DNA of 64,000 bases, taken from assembly GCA_028023455.1 (NCBI GenBank), contig JAQFVV010000156.1:2559236-2623235 (forward strand), given 5' to 3'. Every line of letters begins with the position of its first letter. Positions within the stretch are counted from its first letter, which is position 1. The position numbers and the translations under genes were made by a program. Shown here one piece after another: positions 34,535-46,647 of this stretch. Source of the stretch: Epiperipatus broadwayi (lineage: Eukaryota > Onychophora > Udeonychophora > Euonychophora > Peripatidae). A model generated the notes under the pieces. The model was not told where the DNA came from and made no database searches. It saw only the letters and a list, made by a program, of their open reading frames with translations.

Positions 34535-37330
34535 ACAGAACAAGAATCATTAGTAAGATTATTCCATTAGTTCATTAACCTCATTGGTAAGAGAGATCAA
34601 CTAATTAAAACCCAGTGTAAATACAAGAGCATAATATTAGCCTCAACTGTGAAAGTCAGAATGATTGTGGACTTTAAGAAAATATAAAAGATAGCAAACT
34701 ATTACAAGCACACACATATCAGCAATTTCATAAATTATTTATAACAGTAATTTTATACATTTGTTTATATATAGTAATAAAAAATATGTTACTATAACTA
34801 ATGAAGACATTAGCAAAAAAGAAAGATAATAATATATCTGGCTAAATAAAATTAATAATATGACAACAAAAAACATCTATAAAAATGTATTTCCCTTTGT
34901 TCACAACATGACACTTGCTCACATGCAAAAATAGAATATGAAAAAATTTAAAAGATCAACAGAATTATATATTTTTTAAGAAACAGGAAAAACTAAAAGG
35001 CAATGAAAAATGGAGATGATATTCCCTTTTCTTCATCAATTACATTCCTAAGGAATTGGAATAAAAATTTAAAATTTCCCATATATCTCTCTCATAACTG
35101 GTTTACAAATATCTAACTATCTATACAAGCAAAACAAACAGAAATTTGAATTTAAGTTCAATTTATCAACTAAGAATTTTGATGCATAATATACTGATTA
35201 TGGGAGTCTAAAGAATGATGAATCATCAGATAAAAAAAAAAAAGAATGATAAAAGAACAAACACTAGAAGATAAAAATATTTTGACTATTTCATTTATTA
35301 TAAACAGCTAGTTGAAAAAAAAAAAAATTGTTTTAATATAAGTAGATCAAATATTTGGTTAAAAAATAATAGAAAGAATGAATACAAATATTAAGTTTTA
35401 TTAATGTATATATTAGTTTTATTAAAGAATCACTGAACATTAAATTTACCTCTAAATTAAATAAAATATATGTTATTAGAAATGGATAGAAATATTTCTG
35501 TTATCACCTGATATTATAAGATAGATATGGTATCAATTAATAGACAAATAACTATTTTATGACTTATTATACCTAGAATACTCATCTACACATTATGTTT
35601 ATAATATACTTACATTTATCCTATAAAAGAACAGGTATCAGAGATTATTTTATTTTACAATGCAATTGTCCAACTTCATAAGTAAAAATTTCCATAAGCA
35701 ATATATCATACACAAGATACAGCCTGAGTGACAATGTCGGAAAATATAAATTAATATCCATGTCCTCATCTTAAAAATGAATTAATGTGTGAGTTTAGAA
35801 TATAAATTAATATTCATGTCCTCATCTTAAAAATAAATTAATGTGTGAGTTTAGGGCTGTAATACATTTCTTATCTATATTAATTTATATAAAATAATTA
35901 AATATCTGATTTATTACATTTTTTTTTTTTAATAAAAAAAGCTAGTAGAAAATATACATTAGACAAATTATAAACTGTGCATATACTAGATATGCAGTTA
36001 TTTATCTATTATTTATTTAATCTTTCATTATTATATTTATACAAATAGATTCATTGTTTTCTTTATTACTGGTGCCCATTCCAATTCATTCATCTAATTT
36101 TATATCATAATTTATAGTTAATAAGTCATAAGTGGCAATTATTAGAATTAAATATTCCATCTTATATTATGACTATTAATTCTGATAAAGTACCAATTAT
36201 GATTCCATCTTAGAATCTTTATTTCTGATGTGTTGGCTATCATGGGCTTATATGTAACAGGTAAAAGAATCTAGCATGGTGCATATTAGTTAGATATCCT
36301 GGCTTAATGGCACTCAAAAAGAGATAAATGACTTTAAATCCCCTTTCTTATATCTTTATCTGTAAGGCTGACATGTGTCAAATTCACAACCAATTTTATA
36401 AAAAACTATTGTTTGTCCATAAGGCTGTCAAATTCATAATTGGAAAAAAAAAACTTTAAATTTATTTTTATAAATAAATAACTATACCTAACTAAACCAT
36501 AATTTATATTACTAGCATTTTATGCAAAGGAAGTAATTCCACCTTTATATTTAATAATTCATAATTATTATTATGAGGCACATTTTATGTGAAGGAAGTA
36601 ATTCCACCATTAATAAAGCATAAATTTTTTTTACAAAGCATTTTATGCAAAGGAAGTAATTCCCTCCTAATATTTAAGAAACTTAATTTGAAATGAGCAT
36701 TTTATTGAAAGCAAGTAATTCTACAAAGCAAAAAAAAATCGTTAAAACAACCAATTTAAAAAAACTATTACAAAAACAATGGCCTTTCATTAAGTTAAGC
36801 CAGGTACATTTGCAAGTAATTTGTCCATAATGCTTTACTGGAATATCCTCTGAATTTTTTTATTCAGCGGGTGCTCCAATAAATAATTACTATATGGAAG
36901 TGTTCTTAATGCTGTAAAATTCACATATCAAATACAACAGGTATATTTGACAATTTAAATTTAGCTTTATTAATATCTTGCCAGACACACTTCTGAAGTA
37001 TATTAAACAAGCCAGGTTGTTCCAACCAATTAAAAAAACCTATTACAAAAAGGATGGCCTTTCAGGCTGGGCACATTTCTCACATTTATTTACATAATAC
37101 TAAAATATTTTGTTTAATTTGCATTAAATTTAAAGCAACCAATTAAAAAAAAAATACAATGGCCTTTCCATAAGCTGGTTACAATCTTGTTTCATAAATA
37201 TTGTTTTATAGATTTATGATTGATTATACCATACTTGTATATTCATTTGCATTGTGTAGCTATATCACTTCAAAAAAATAGCTTACTCAACGTATAGCAT
37301 ATATATTTGATTTCAGATTTTTTTTTTTTT
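34535..37330. repeat. Diverged dispersed duplication, copy 2
   Basis: Aligns with 24105-27310 (anchors given there). Compared with copy 1 it lacks the LINE body: bases 34826-34860 keep a short remnant similar to the LINE start (atatctggctaaat), so an internal deletion is likely. It carries an extra insertion at about 36355-37187. A 56-bp tandem duplication lies at about 35743-35855 (ctcatcttaaaaa..aattaatgtgtgagttta twice). Confidence 0.8.
36355..37187. mobile_element. Helitron-like insertion defined by empty paralogous site
   Basis: Copy 1 reads aaatccactttctcaaactc then tttcataaat (near 27150-27180). Copy 2 is interrupted after aaatcccctttctta and resumes at tttcataaat near 37190. The intervening about 830 bp matches the repeat at 11055-11460 on its left side (tgacatgtgtcaaattcaca; repeated cattttatgcaaaggaagta at about 36516 and 36641). 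Its right side matches 13170-13255 (ctattacaaaaa, ggcctttc repeats). No coding sequence. Helitron class is a guess from terminal style. Confidence 0.6.
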
Positions 37331-37710
37331 GATTGTTACAATCTTTTAAATGTATATATATATATACACCATCCTTCTTTTCTTTTTCTTTTTTTAGAAC
37401 TTACTATTCCTTGAAAAACAGGTTAGCTTTTTATGTAGTATTTTGATTTAAAAAAGAATGAATTATAGAAGTGACTACCATAATTAATAATATTTTAAAT
37501 TAGCATTGCAACCTACGTGCTCTAATTCTTCTGAAATGTTTCATTGCTTGACCAGCCTTAAAATCAGGAATTATTTTTTAAAAACAAACTAACAATAAAA
37601 ATAACCTTTCCAAGATATCCAAAACTTTTTCCACACACATTGTATTACTTCCATTATATTTTTATAAAAGAAAATGATTCTCATAATGAACTTTCCAAAA
37701 AGTTTTACTG
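37331..37710. other. AT-rich spacer, no gene seen
   Basis: T-run at about 37318-37332 and a TA microsatellite near 37353-37366. No supported gene. Confidence 0.5.
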
Positions 37711-39327
37711 GTAATCATCTGAAATCTGGGCATGTCCGTTTGGGGCATTGATGTTATACAAAATCAATCAAATGTAACGTTACTGGGCTGCCGCAACTTT
37801 TTTTTATAGAACATGATTTTTTTTTTTGATTAAATAAATTTTGTTAATTTAATTTTGGATTATTTTTCTGAATTTTAACAACTTTGCACTGTTTCACAAT
37901 AAAAAAACTTGTTTTAACACCGCCGAAAAAATATAATTATTTGGGACTTGTTTCGACTTTGTTCCACCTCTTTTTTTTTTTTTGTTGACTAAATTGTTTT
38001 CTTCTTATTATTAAATCAAACGTAACTTTTGTGCTGTTGGGGGTTCAAAAACTGTTTTGAAACCCTCACTCTCAGATCAATAATTGTAATAAAAAGTCAA
38101 TAACTTTTTTTTAAACACCTTTTTTTCACTTTTTACTTTTATTTATATTTCGTTTGAATTAGCCTTTTTTTTTGCCTTCTACAATAAACAGCTTTTTTGG
38201 GGGTTTTCGTACTGTTATTATTAACAAAAAGTAAACAAAAAAGGCATTTATTTGAACCCCACTTGTTTTAACCCTGCTGAAAAAATATAATGCAATTATT
38301 TGGGAATTATTTAGAATTTTTTCTACCTTTTTTTTTTTTTTGGTTGACCAAATTGTTTTTCTTCTTATTAATTCAAAAGTAACTTTTGTGTTTTTTGGGG
38401 GTAAAAATTTTTTCAAACCCTCACCCCCACACTTGGAAAAATAATTGTAACAAAAAGTCAATTTCTTTTTTTTTCAACAACTTTTTCTCACTTTTTACTT
38501 CTATTTATATTTTGTTTGAATTACCTTTTTTTTTTTTTTTGGCCTTCTACAATAAACTGCTTTTTTTTTTTTTGGGATGGGGGGGGGGGGCTTTCATACT
38601 TTGTTATTATTAACAAAAAGTCAACAAAAATAGTCGTTTATTTTAACCCCACTGAAAAAAGATAATCCAAATACTTGTCAATTTCTAATGAAATAAAAAA
38701 AGTACACAAACTTTGGACTTTTTGAATTTATTTATTATTTTATTGTTATAATAAAAAGTCGGGTATTTGGGAGGACATTATGTGCCTGAAAAAAGGATGG
38801 AGTCTCCTTTACTTTCTGTCCTTGGCAATTCTGAAAAGTTGAAAAATTGCATGTTCTTCTCAGACCTTTTATTGGTCTCGTATATTTTTCATGCTGAAAC
38901 GTGACTTAGCGCATGAGCTTTGTCGAAGTGTGTTCGAACATACCCTTTGCCAATTTTTTACATATTAACATTTATTTAGGGAAGGGTGGGTACCATATGA
39001 CAATTATTAGTAATTAACAACATTATTTAAATATAAATGATATTACTCTATTATGGAGATTTGAAAAGTTGTACCGATTTGAACTTAAAACACCCTCAAG
39101 CGATACGGTAATCAGCTGCTATGAATAGAACGAATATGCGTAAATAGTTTCAAAGCACAAAACAGGCCGTAATATTTTTGTGCAATGTCATGTAAAGCAG
39201 CCTAGCAATGGGTTAATACAATATAAATGTTGTATTAGCCGTAAAGCTGGCCGCAGAAATGGCATTTTTGTGTTTTGACACATAAACAACGCCATCAGGT
39301 GGCTGTGCCCGGATTTCAGATGATTAC
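37711..39327. mobile_element. TIR element C with internal tandem repeat
   Basis: The left end gtaatcatctgaaatctggg and the inverted right end (other strand from 39327) gtaatcatctgaaatccggg are a clear TIR, continuing about 37 bp to tgatggcgttg on the right. Subterminal pieces match the family: left aatgtaacgttactgggc, right (other strand) aaaatgccatttctgcgg. Near 38896, gaaacgtgacttagcgca matches element B. Flanks gttttac and gttttag outside the ends may be a degenerate target duplication. No transposase. The open stretches at 38159-38461 and 38386-38613 are homopolymer-driven and not called. Confidence 0.75.
37920..38665. repeat. Tandem repeat in element C, about 355-375 bp period
   Basis: The marker accgccgaaaaaatataat (37920) recurs as ctgctgaaaaaatataat near 38274 and cactgaaaaaagataatcc near 38649. 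Between them, blocks such as aagtaacttttgtg, tcacttttta and ccttctacaataaac repeat. Roughly two full copies plus a partial third. Confidence 0.8.
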
Positions 39328-40620
39328 TGTTTTAGTTAATGATAGTTTCAACTGGCTAGTCTTCTTCAGGTATCCTGAAATAGCATACACCAACTTCCTT
39401 TCAATTAAAAAAAAAAATCATGAGTTTTAGAAATTGAAAAAAGATTAATGAAAGATATTTCAGAATAGCTGAAAAAAAATTGCTAAGATAGTTTTAACTC
39501 TCATTAAATAAAACTGTGAAAAGTATATTAAAAATGTGTAGTTTTGTTTTTAGAAATTTAATAGAAAAAGTAATCAAATGAATCTATGATGAAAGTACTT
39601 ATTTCTAATTTATTTTACAAAGTTAGTTTGTTTATTTAGGCTTCAATAATGTTAAATGATAACAAGTTGTAATCAATAAAAAATGATGGATAAAAAATAA
39701 AATTTAAAAATAAAATAAAATAAAATTTTGGTAAAAGTGTCCCAAAATATTTTTATAACTGAACAACTTTCAGAACAGTGTGTTTGTATTTTTATTTTTT
39801 TTTAGGAAAATACTATTTAGAATATCTTTCATAATTTACTTTGTTTACTCAGCATTCAATAATGGTTGATAAATAAAAAATAATAGCAAATGTATTAGTA
39901 AAAGTGTTCAAAAAATAATTTGCAGCAACCATTCAATGAGTTTTAGAATATGTTTCATTTCAAATAAATCAGACAGATTATTTTTCAAACATGTTTTCAA
40001 AAAGTTCCTAAACAGTTTTTTTAAATAAAAAATATAAAATTATATTTTAAAATGCTTATTTATTAAGCTACTTTAAGTTTTTACTTAAGCAATTTTTTAA
40101 TATGATTTGCCTCAATAGTGGCAATCTTGCACTATGCTGTTTTGGGTGTATATCTTCTCTACATTGTTTAAACACATTTTCAAAAAGTTCCTAAACAGTT
40201 TTTTTTTTAAAAAATTACATAACTTTATTTTAAATTGCTTATTTATTTAGCTATTTAAGTTTTTATTTAAACACTTTTTAATGTGTTTTACCTTAATAGT
40301 GGCAATATAGCACTGCTTGCTGTTTTAAATGTTATGGTGCTGCTATGATTACTACATCCCTATATTGTTTAAGCCTATCTATAACCTTGCATTACTGTGT
40401 GCAAGTTTATTTTATAGCAGTTACAATTTTAAAATTATTAGTTGGGAAAAAATCTGAAGATGTCAGTATTATATGGACCTTTTAGATAATGATAACAGCC
40501 AATTTGCAAAACAATGCTATAATATGGGATCCTAGATGTCAATAGAAATGACAATTTTTGATTGGCTGAATGTTTTAATCCAAAGCCAAATAGCAAAAAA
40601 AAAATTATATTCCTAAAGAA
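39328..40620. repeat. AT-rich region with two tandem duplications
   Basis: A unit of about 180 bp is duplicated: cattttcaaaaagttcctaa and its variant occur at about 39989 and 40170, each followed by similar sequence through aatagtggcaat (about 40118 and 40296). A weaker duplication links 39600-39760 with 39820-39930 (aataatg..taaatgataa, gtaaaagtgt). No gene. Confidence 0.65.
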
Positions 40621-40624
40621 ATAT

Positions 40625-42554
40625 TGTATTTTTCAGTCATTTGTTTATATTATAATGGTCGGATAAATATGAAGATACCAGTCTTACCGAATCTGCCATA
40701 CAGGGTGCCACTAAGCCATTTGAATCTAGAAAATTTATAGAGTAGGCAAATACGCGCTGTTAAGATCTAACTTTACATATATATGGTTTTATTCCGACTG
40801 TCAGCCCAATGCCACTAGCTCATGGAGACGCAGAGATTTATAAAATATGAATTCTTATCTAAAAATATTTTCAATATAAAAAAATAAAAGAAGCCACTGC
40901 CAGTACACACACAAACATTTATTAAACATATATAAATTTAAAATTATTTTAGTACGCTTTTATTTTAATTTTAGCATTTAATTTATTTTTTTTAACTTTT
41001 TTATTTTTATTTTTGAAGTTCACACAGATGAATTTAATATTTTATTAAAGTGTCGAGTATGAATAGACTACACAGATTGCATTTGAAAAAAAAATTCTAT
41101 CCCTTATTTAACCTTAGGCCAAAAGTTCGCAGTTAAACTAACGTCAATTCATCTGATACATCAATGTATTCAATGCAGCATGAATACGACAGCACAAATA
41201 CCATACTGTCAGGAATGTACATCTGAACAGCATGGTTATAGAAGACATTGACTCTCATCCAGAACAGGAATACTACATATCTGATGAGAAGAGCAATAAA
41301 AAAAACTCCATAGGAAGGGACTGTGTTTTCCATCTTATTATCCCATTCCATAGGCTAAAAAAGGGTGATCCAAGGAGCAGGGAATACTGTCTGTCTCCAT
41401 TGGTCAATAAGAAAGGCTTATTTCACCTGACTGAGGCGTATAAGGCGATCCTGCACGTAATGGACATCATACTACATTTACTAATTACACCGATATATCC
41501 AATCCATTGACCCAATCCAACCACGAAATAAATAACCTAAGATTTACCCTCCCTTAAACTAACATGACTTTACGAATCTATGCAGCCATTCACACCAGAC
41601 TTAAATTTAACATTTATTAAGTTTAGTTTAACAGAAAAAAAAATACCAAAAACTTAAAGGAACGGAAAAATTAATGGAAATGATTTAACAAACAAATAAT
41701 ACATTCAATAAAAATAATAAATAATTTAGTTTGGTCAGATAGGAAATATTATTGCTATAATTTAAATACTGTGAAAGTTTTATACTTAATGTTCATGAAT
41801 TATCTAAAGTTCTTACGGATTTAAAAAGTCCATATTTTCTAGTTGCTTGTAGTTTGGGATCCAGCATTAATTCCCCCAATGTCCTGCGGTCCGTAATGTA
41901 GGAAACCGATTGGTCATTTCTCTTTCCCCCTTTTTTTTAGCAAAACTGAAGGGATTGAAGAGTGCGTCTTTCCAATCCCTTCTCCATAAACTCTCTCCGC
42001 ACTAACACCATATACCACCTCTGCTGTCACATCTCTATCTTCTTTAATTTTTTTATTTCCAAACTTTTCCCTTTATTGTAAACTTTTGGATCCAGTGGAC
42101 ATTACGTCATGATGATGATGATCTTTTCATTGAGGTCCGTTTCCTGAGGGATTTCTTTTATTGGCTATTAGTTACTATTGTTTTTTTCTCTCCTATCTGA
42201 CCTTTACCTATACATTTTGAAATGCCCAAGGGCTAGCTTACTTTTAACTAATTAAAATAATCATTTCCATTTTACAATAGCATTAATTAATTTATTGTAC
42301 AAACTTAAAGATATATTTTTATCTCTAAATCTTTTTAAGTTTTTGTTGAAAATTTAGTTTTAAAACTTTTTCTTTTTTTAAATAAAGTTTTCTTCTAATA
42401 ACTTTTCATCTGTGCGATTTTATATATATAAAGTTTAGATGATTTTTAACTTTCAATTTTTAATTCTTAAAAAAGAAGTTTTTATTTGCGAACTTTTATT
42501 TTTCATGTCTAATTTAAAAAAAAAAAAAATGTAACTGCGTATGTGCCCGTTACA
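40625..42554 (-). mobile_element. Probable solo LTR
   Basis: On the minus strand it begins TGTAACGGGCACATACGCAG at 42554 and would end ...AAAAATACA at 40625. ATAT flanks both ends (40621-40624 and 42555-42558). The interior is less AT-rich than its surroundings (41130-41520 and 41840-42130) and has a run of about 100 bases with cttctccataaactctctcc. The TGTAACG start resembles the insertion starting at 48772. The left boundary is the weaker call because ATAT followed by TG is easy to find here. Open stretches at 41133-41351 (minus) and 41232-41510 (plus) overlap each other and show no recognisable domain. Confidence 0.45.
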
Positions 42555-45300
42555 ATATATTTGTTATTTATGCAATACTTTTGTAAAATACTTATTTTGA
42601 ACTAAAAAATTATATCATTACAATTAGATGTTCTTTCAAAACACTTTTAAAATTTTCATTATGGCAAAGTGGAAGCATTTCTACCAGATAAACAGTATTT
42701 GTCAAAATGATAAAGAAATTATTTTTAAAATTTTAATAATAAATTAAAATATTTACTTTTAAAACTTTTTCCCATTCTTTGATAACAATTAACTCTAAAT
42801 TTATCTTGGTTTTGGTAACATAGAATTAAAATATCTAATATTTTGTTGTACTAACTTTTTGAATACACCAATTATTTTCAATGATGCTTGGCATCATTAT
42901 TATAAATAAGAACTCTGTTTAGAAATTTATTTTCATGTATTGTTTGAAAACTTACATTTGTAATAAATAATGTTAAGATTATCAATATATGATATAGAAA
43001 AAAATTTAGTTGTACAAATAAAATGTTCAAATATTGGGGAATATGAATGAAAATTCACTGGGGCTCATTCAAAATAGAAAGATGGAATCTGCAATTAAAC
43101 AGGTTAATGTTCTTAAAGTTTAAACATGTTCCATAAGCAACATATTAAAAAATTTTGCTGTGGCTAAATATTATATAAACATCCTTATAATACAATACAT
43201 TATGAAAATACCATTCTTTTGATTTTTTTATTATCTTGAAAGTTTTATTTTTTAATATATTTTAGTTAGAATTAATTAATGAGACTAAATAGGAAATATA
43301 TCCTATAAACTTGACTTCATGCACTATATTGTGTATAATTAAACAATTCAAAATTAAATCTAATCATTTAAACATATATATATATTGATATTTTTAAAAA
43401 TGCATATTTAAATGCAGAGTAGTAACAGTCAGAGACAAATGTGATTAATTGCATTTCTTCCATAGTTTTTAGTAATAATCTGTATTATTTTTTTTCTTTT
43501 TAATAGTAATGAGTGTTTAAATAATTAGACAGTAATATTATATATTGATATTTTAGCTGCAAAACTCAGACTATCAATGAAGTCTAAGGTAGCACAGATA
43601 GTGAAATGATCTTCAAACATGAATGTTATTCATAACTAATAAGCAATGATCAATCAAATCAATATACTATTGCCTGTAGAATAAAATGTTGATTATCAAA
43701 GGTTAGATTCAGTTTCTAATATTTTTTTTAATTCTTTTTATTCTTTTTCCATTTTTCTTTCTATGACAAGAAAAAAAAAATGAATAAAAATAATTATATT
43801 ACACTAGAAATGTTTGCATAACTATGCAAACTAATTTGTGATCCATAAATATATTCATATAGAGAACATGCTAGTCTGATATTCTATTTGATATTTTATG
43901 ATATAACTTAGTTTCTTTTTAAAATACACCAATGCCATAGCCTCCCAATAAAAACAATCATCATTGCACTTCTTTAGAATGTTTTGAGATCATTTTTATA
44001 ATATAAATGAGGTTTATTTCTCTCATAGAGTCCATGCTTAAAATGATTATAAAACAACATTTTAGGAAGCCTTGCATTGTTCATTTGTTTCATATATCCA
44101 AACTAAGAAAAATGTAATTTTATAATAGTGAAACGCTAGAATATCATATCCAGTAAATGGAAGAACACATTGATAGGGTTTATGATCTTACCATTATTTT
44201 TTTAAAATTTGTGGAACCCTGTGAAATTTTTATAATGACTTATTGTTACATTGATAGGATGATCAAGCTTCACTTCCATTCAATAAATTAATAATTCTAT
44301 ATACAGTTAATTTGGCTGCAGTAGTAATTTCACTGTGGTGAATTAACTTGTTAGTAACAGCAACAGCACAATGGAATCTGTGGCACCTGAAAAAACTAAG
44401 TCCATCTTTCTACTTAAAAATCTAAAGATATTTAAATTGGCTTACATTCTCAAGATAATAACATTACAAGTATAACAATTCTAATGCAAGTCTTTTTTTA
44501 TTCTTTATCTGTACTTTTTCTAGTCTTTTTTTATTCTTTATCTGTACTTTTTCTAGTCTTTTTTTCTTCTGTAATTAGAAGAGGCATAAGTGAAAAAAGA
44601 CAAACTTGCATAGACATATTTTCAATCAAAGAATCAAATATATATTATTATAGATTTTTATTTGTTATCATTAATAACCAATATGCAGCCCTAAAAACAG
44701 TTTTGTTAAATATAAGAATGCACTTTTTTTTTAACAAAATAAACTTTTCAAAAATATTACATTTTAAAATGCTACTTTTTTTTAAACATAAAAAATATTT
44801 CAGAGATTTTATTTATATAGTTTCACATTTTTTCTTAAAAATATATATTTTTTAATACAGCAATATCTTTTCTAATAATATCCTTTAATAATAAACATTT
44901 TTACAAGAATATTTCTTTTATTAAACATTGTAACATTTCTCATACATAATGAAATGATATTTGAAATTAAAAAATATTAACAATAATCAAGACTATTTTA
45001 TTTAAGTTAACCTTCAAAAATCTGTAATATTTCATCTAAATAAAATCTACCAATTAAAATGTGGACACTTCAACATAATTATGATAATATCTGTATTATT
45101 TAATATGTACATTTAAAATTACTATATTATATCTAGTAAGAGTAATCAAAATTATAATACACTACACTTTGAGAAAAACTATTTTGATATTTACAATTAT
45201 GTTTGCTGAAAATTTATTTTTAATACACTGTACCTATTGCAGATTTTTAATTAGTAAAAGGAAATATACAAACACACAAAATACATAATTATATGCGATA
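42555..45300. other. AT-rich spacer, no gene seen
   Basis: No supported gene. A 35-bp unit (agtctttttttattctttat plus ctgtactttttct) is repeated about 2.3 times at 44489-44570. Several T- and A-runs. Confidence 0.5.
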
Positions 45301-45301
45301 T

Positions 45302-45818
45302 TGAAAAACTCTCTATATGTATTGCCGCTCAGTGCAAGACAGAGTAATCAATGGATGCCAGAAGCCTGTGCATAAAATCCCCATCTAGTGCCTACTTATC
45401 CAATATCCCCAGACTAGTTTCTGGCTTGTGGCCTTTGTTAGTGAGGAGCCTTGGATGTGAGAGCACTGCAGCTAGATCTTAGGATCTAATGCAACCCTCC
45501 AGCACCCACCTTTTATCTCTTCGTAACTACAAAACTATGAAAATTAAAAACACTATAATATTTCCAATATAGTTATATAGGTCTGAACTCAGTTCGGTAC
45601 CCATTCATTTTGGTGTCTGGTTCTTTAATAACCATAACCACCACTATTCTATAAGGCCCCTCACTGATGAAGGCTGCAAGCCTAAAACTAGTCTGGAATA
45701 TTGGATGAGTAGGCACTAGATGGGGATTTTACGCACAAGCCTTCTGGCATCTATTGACTACTCTGGCTTGCACTGAGTGGCAAGACATATGGAGAGTTTT
45801 GTCTGTTTTAATAACAAT
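45302..45818. mobile_element. Fold-back MITE, second copy
   Basis: Left arm 45302-45415 (aaactctctatatgtattgc, then taatcaatggatgccagaag, aaaatccccatctagtgcct). Right arm 45690-45818 carries the inverse (gtaggcactagatggggatt, ggagagttttgtc). The same family as 33291-33602, with a longer middle (about 45535-45650) not shared with that copy. Confidence 0.8.
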
Positions 45819-45858
45819 TAAGAGCAAGCATAAAAAATAGTGATCATATATGTGATAA

Positions 45859-46236
45859 TGTTTTTGTGAAGGTTTGTAATGATGGTGTTCTAGCTGTATT
45901 TTTATATTGGACTATTTCCATAATCTAATATGTGTGTTGAATGTCTTTAGAAAAGTTTAATTTTAGTTAAATATTCCAAATGCATTCAACTGTTAGTAAT
46001 ATCACAGCAAACAGGTTAGTATATGTACTGTTAGTAATATCACAGCAAACAGGTTAGTATATGCACAATGTTTTGAGATGTATTTTTCTCTCCTGTTCTT
46101 CAGGTGTTGCTGGGCTGACCAGTGAGAGTACTAGCATGGGATTCGAACCTGGGTCCTTAGATTCTTGATTATTGAATTTCAAGGTAACGCTCTAACCAAC
46201 TGAGCCATCCTGCCAAAGGCAACAGTATGTAGTAAT
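45859..46236 (-). repeat. PLE-1 3' pseudo-LTR
   Basis: In minus-strand order: attactacatactgttgcc, tRNA-like segment, minisatellite units with tatactaacctgtttgctg, atgcatttggaatatttaac, ctaaagacattcaacacaca, then the start of the coding sequence (equivalent to MEIVQYKNTARTPS codons) before ending near 45859. The same order occurs at the 5' side and at both ends of PLE-2. Confidence 0.85.
46139..46225 (-). ncRNA. tRNA-like segment with Pol III A and B boxes (PLE-1, 3')
   Basis: On the minus strand, TGGCTCAGTTGG (46207-46196) fits the A box and GGTTCGAATCC (46149-46139) fits the B box, 58 nt start to start, normal for tRNA genes. The D arm GCTC-AGTTGGTTA-GAGC pairs perfectly. The anticodon arm and most of the T stem do not pair, so it is tRNA-derived, not a tRNA gene. 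Confidence 0.75.
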
Positions 46237-46245
46237 TTCATATAC

Positions 46246-46614
46246 TTATCTATGAGGTTCCTCCAGATTTCTCCACTTTTTCCTCAGAGCAAAGTTGATT
46301 AGTGGTTTCCATACATTATGTATAGTCACACTAGGTTGGCGCATAGGATTTTTTGCCATTATCATGTGAGCAGCTTCTTTAAATTTTCTTCCTTGTACCT
46401 TTTCTTCTTTATCTAATATTTTTGCATTTTCCCAATCGAACATATGTATAGCATACCATACATGGTATGCTATCTTAGACACATCTGTTTTCTCTCTTCT
46501 AATCATCAGTTTATGTTCTTGCAAGCGCTGTTGAATGGGACGGCTGGTCTCACCAATATATGTTCTTCCACATTCACATAGTATTTCATAGATGCTGTTT
46601 TTTCTTTGCAGCAT
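46246..46614 (-). pseudogene. PLE-1 GIY-YIG endonuclease domain
   Basis: C-terminal endonuclease of the Penelope polyprotein, which would nick target DNA for insertion. Residues 8-26 read IYEILCECGRTYIGETSRP: the IY and YIG pair of the GIY-YIG fold, with the CxC arrangement typical of Penelope. QQRLQEHKLMI follows with the conserved Arg and the EH motif. Later, HMFDWENAKIL and KFKEAAHMIM resemble the F-W and R-x-x-x-E/x-E regions. It is in frame with the RT piece upstream, separated only by a TGA at about 46648. PLE-2 carries the same TGA. The first Met here is not a true start. Confidence 0.85.
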
Positions 46615-46647
46615 TTCAAGTTTAGGCTTTGTAGATGTTAGAATTCC

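Noticed and set aside
41133-41510. Possible host gene exon or mitochondrial insertion
   Set aside because: Open frames on both strands overlap, neither shows a domain I recognise, and the surrounding segment has LTR-like ends. No mitochondrial protein could be matched.
44484-44855. 123-codon open stretch starting with a repeated FFYSLSVLFLV unit
   Set aside because: The repeat is a DNA-level 35-bp tandem duplication and the rest is AT-rich low-complexity sequence.
46139-46225. A functional tRNA gene
   Set aside because: The A and B boxes and D arm are good, but the anticodon arm and T stem do not pair and the segment is repeated as part of the PLE ends.
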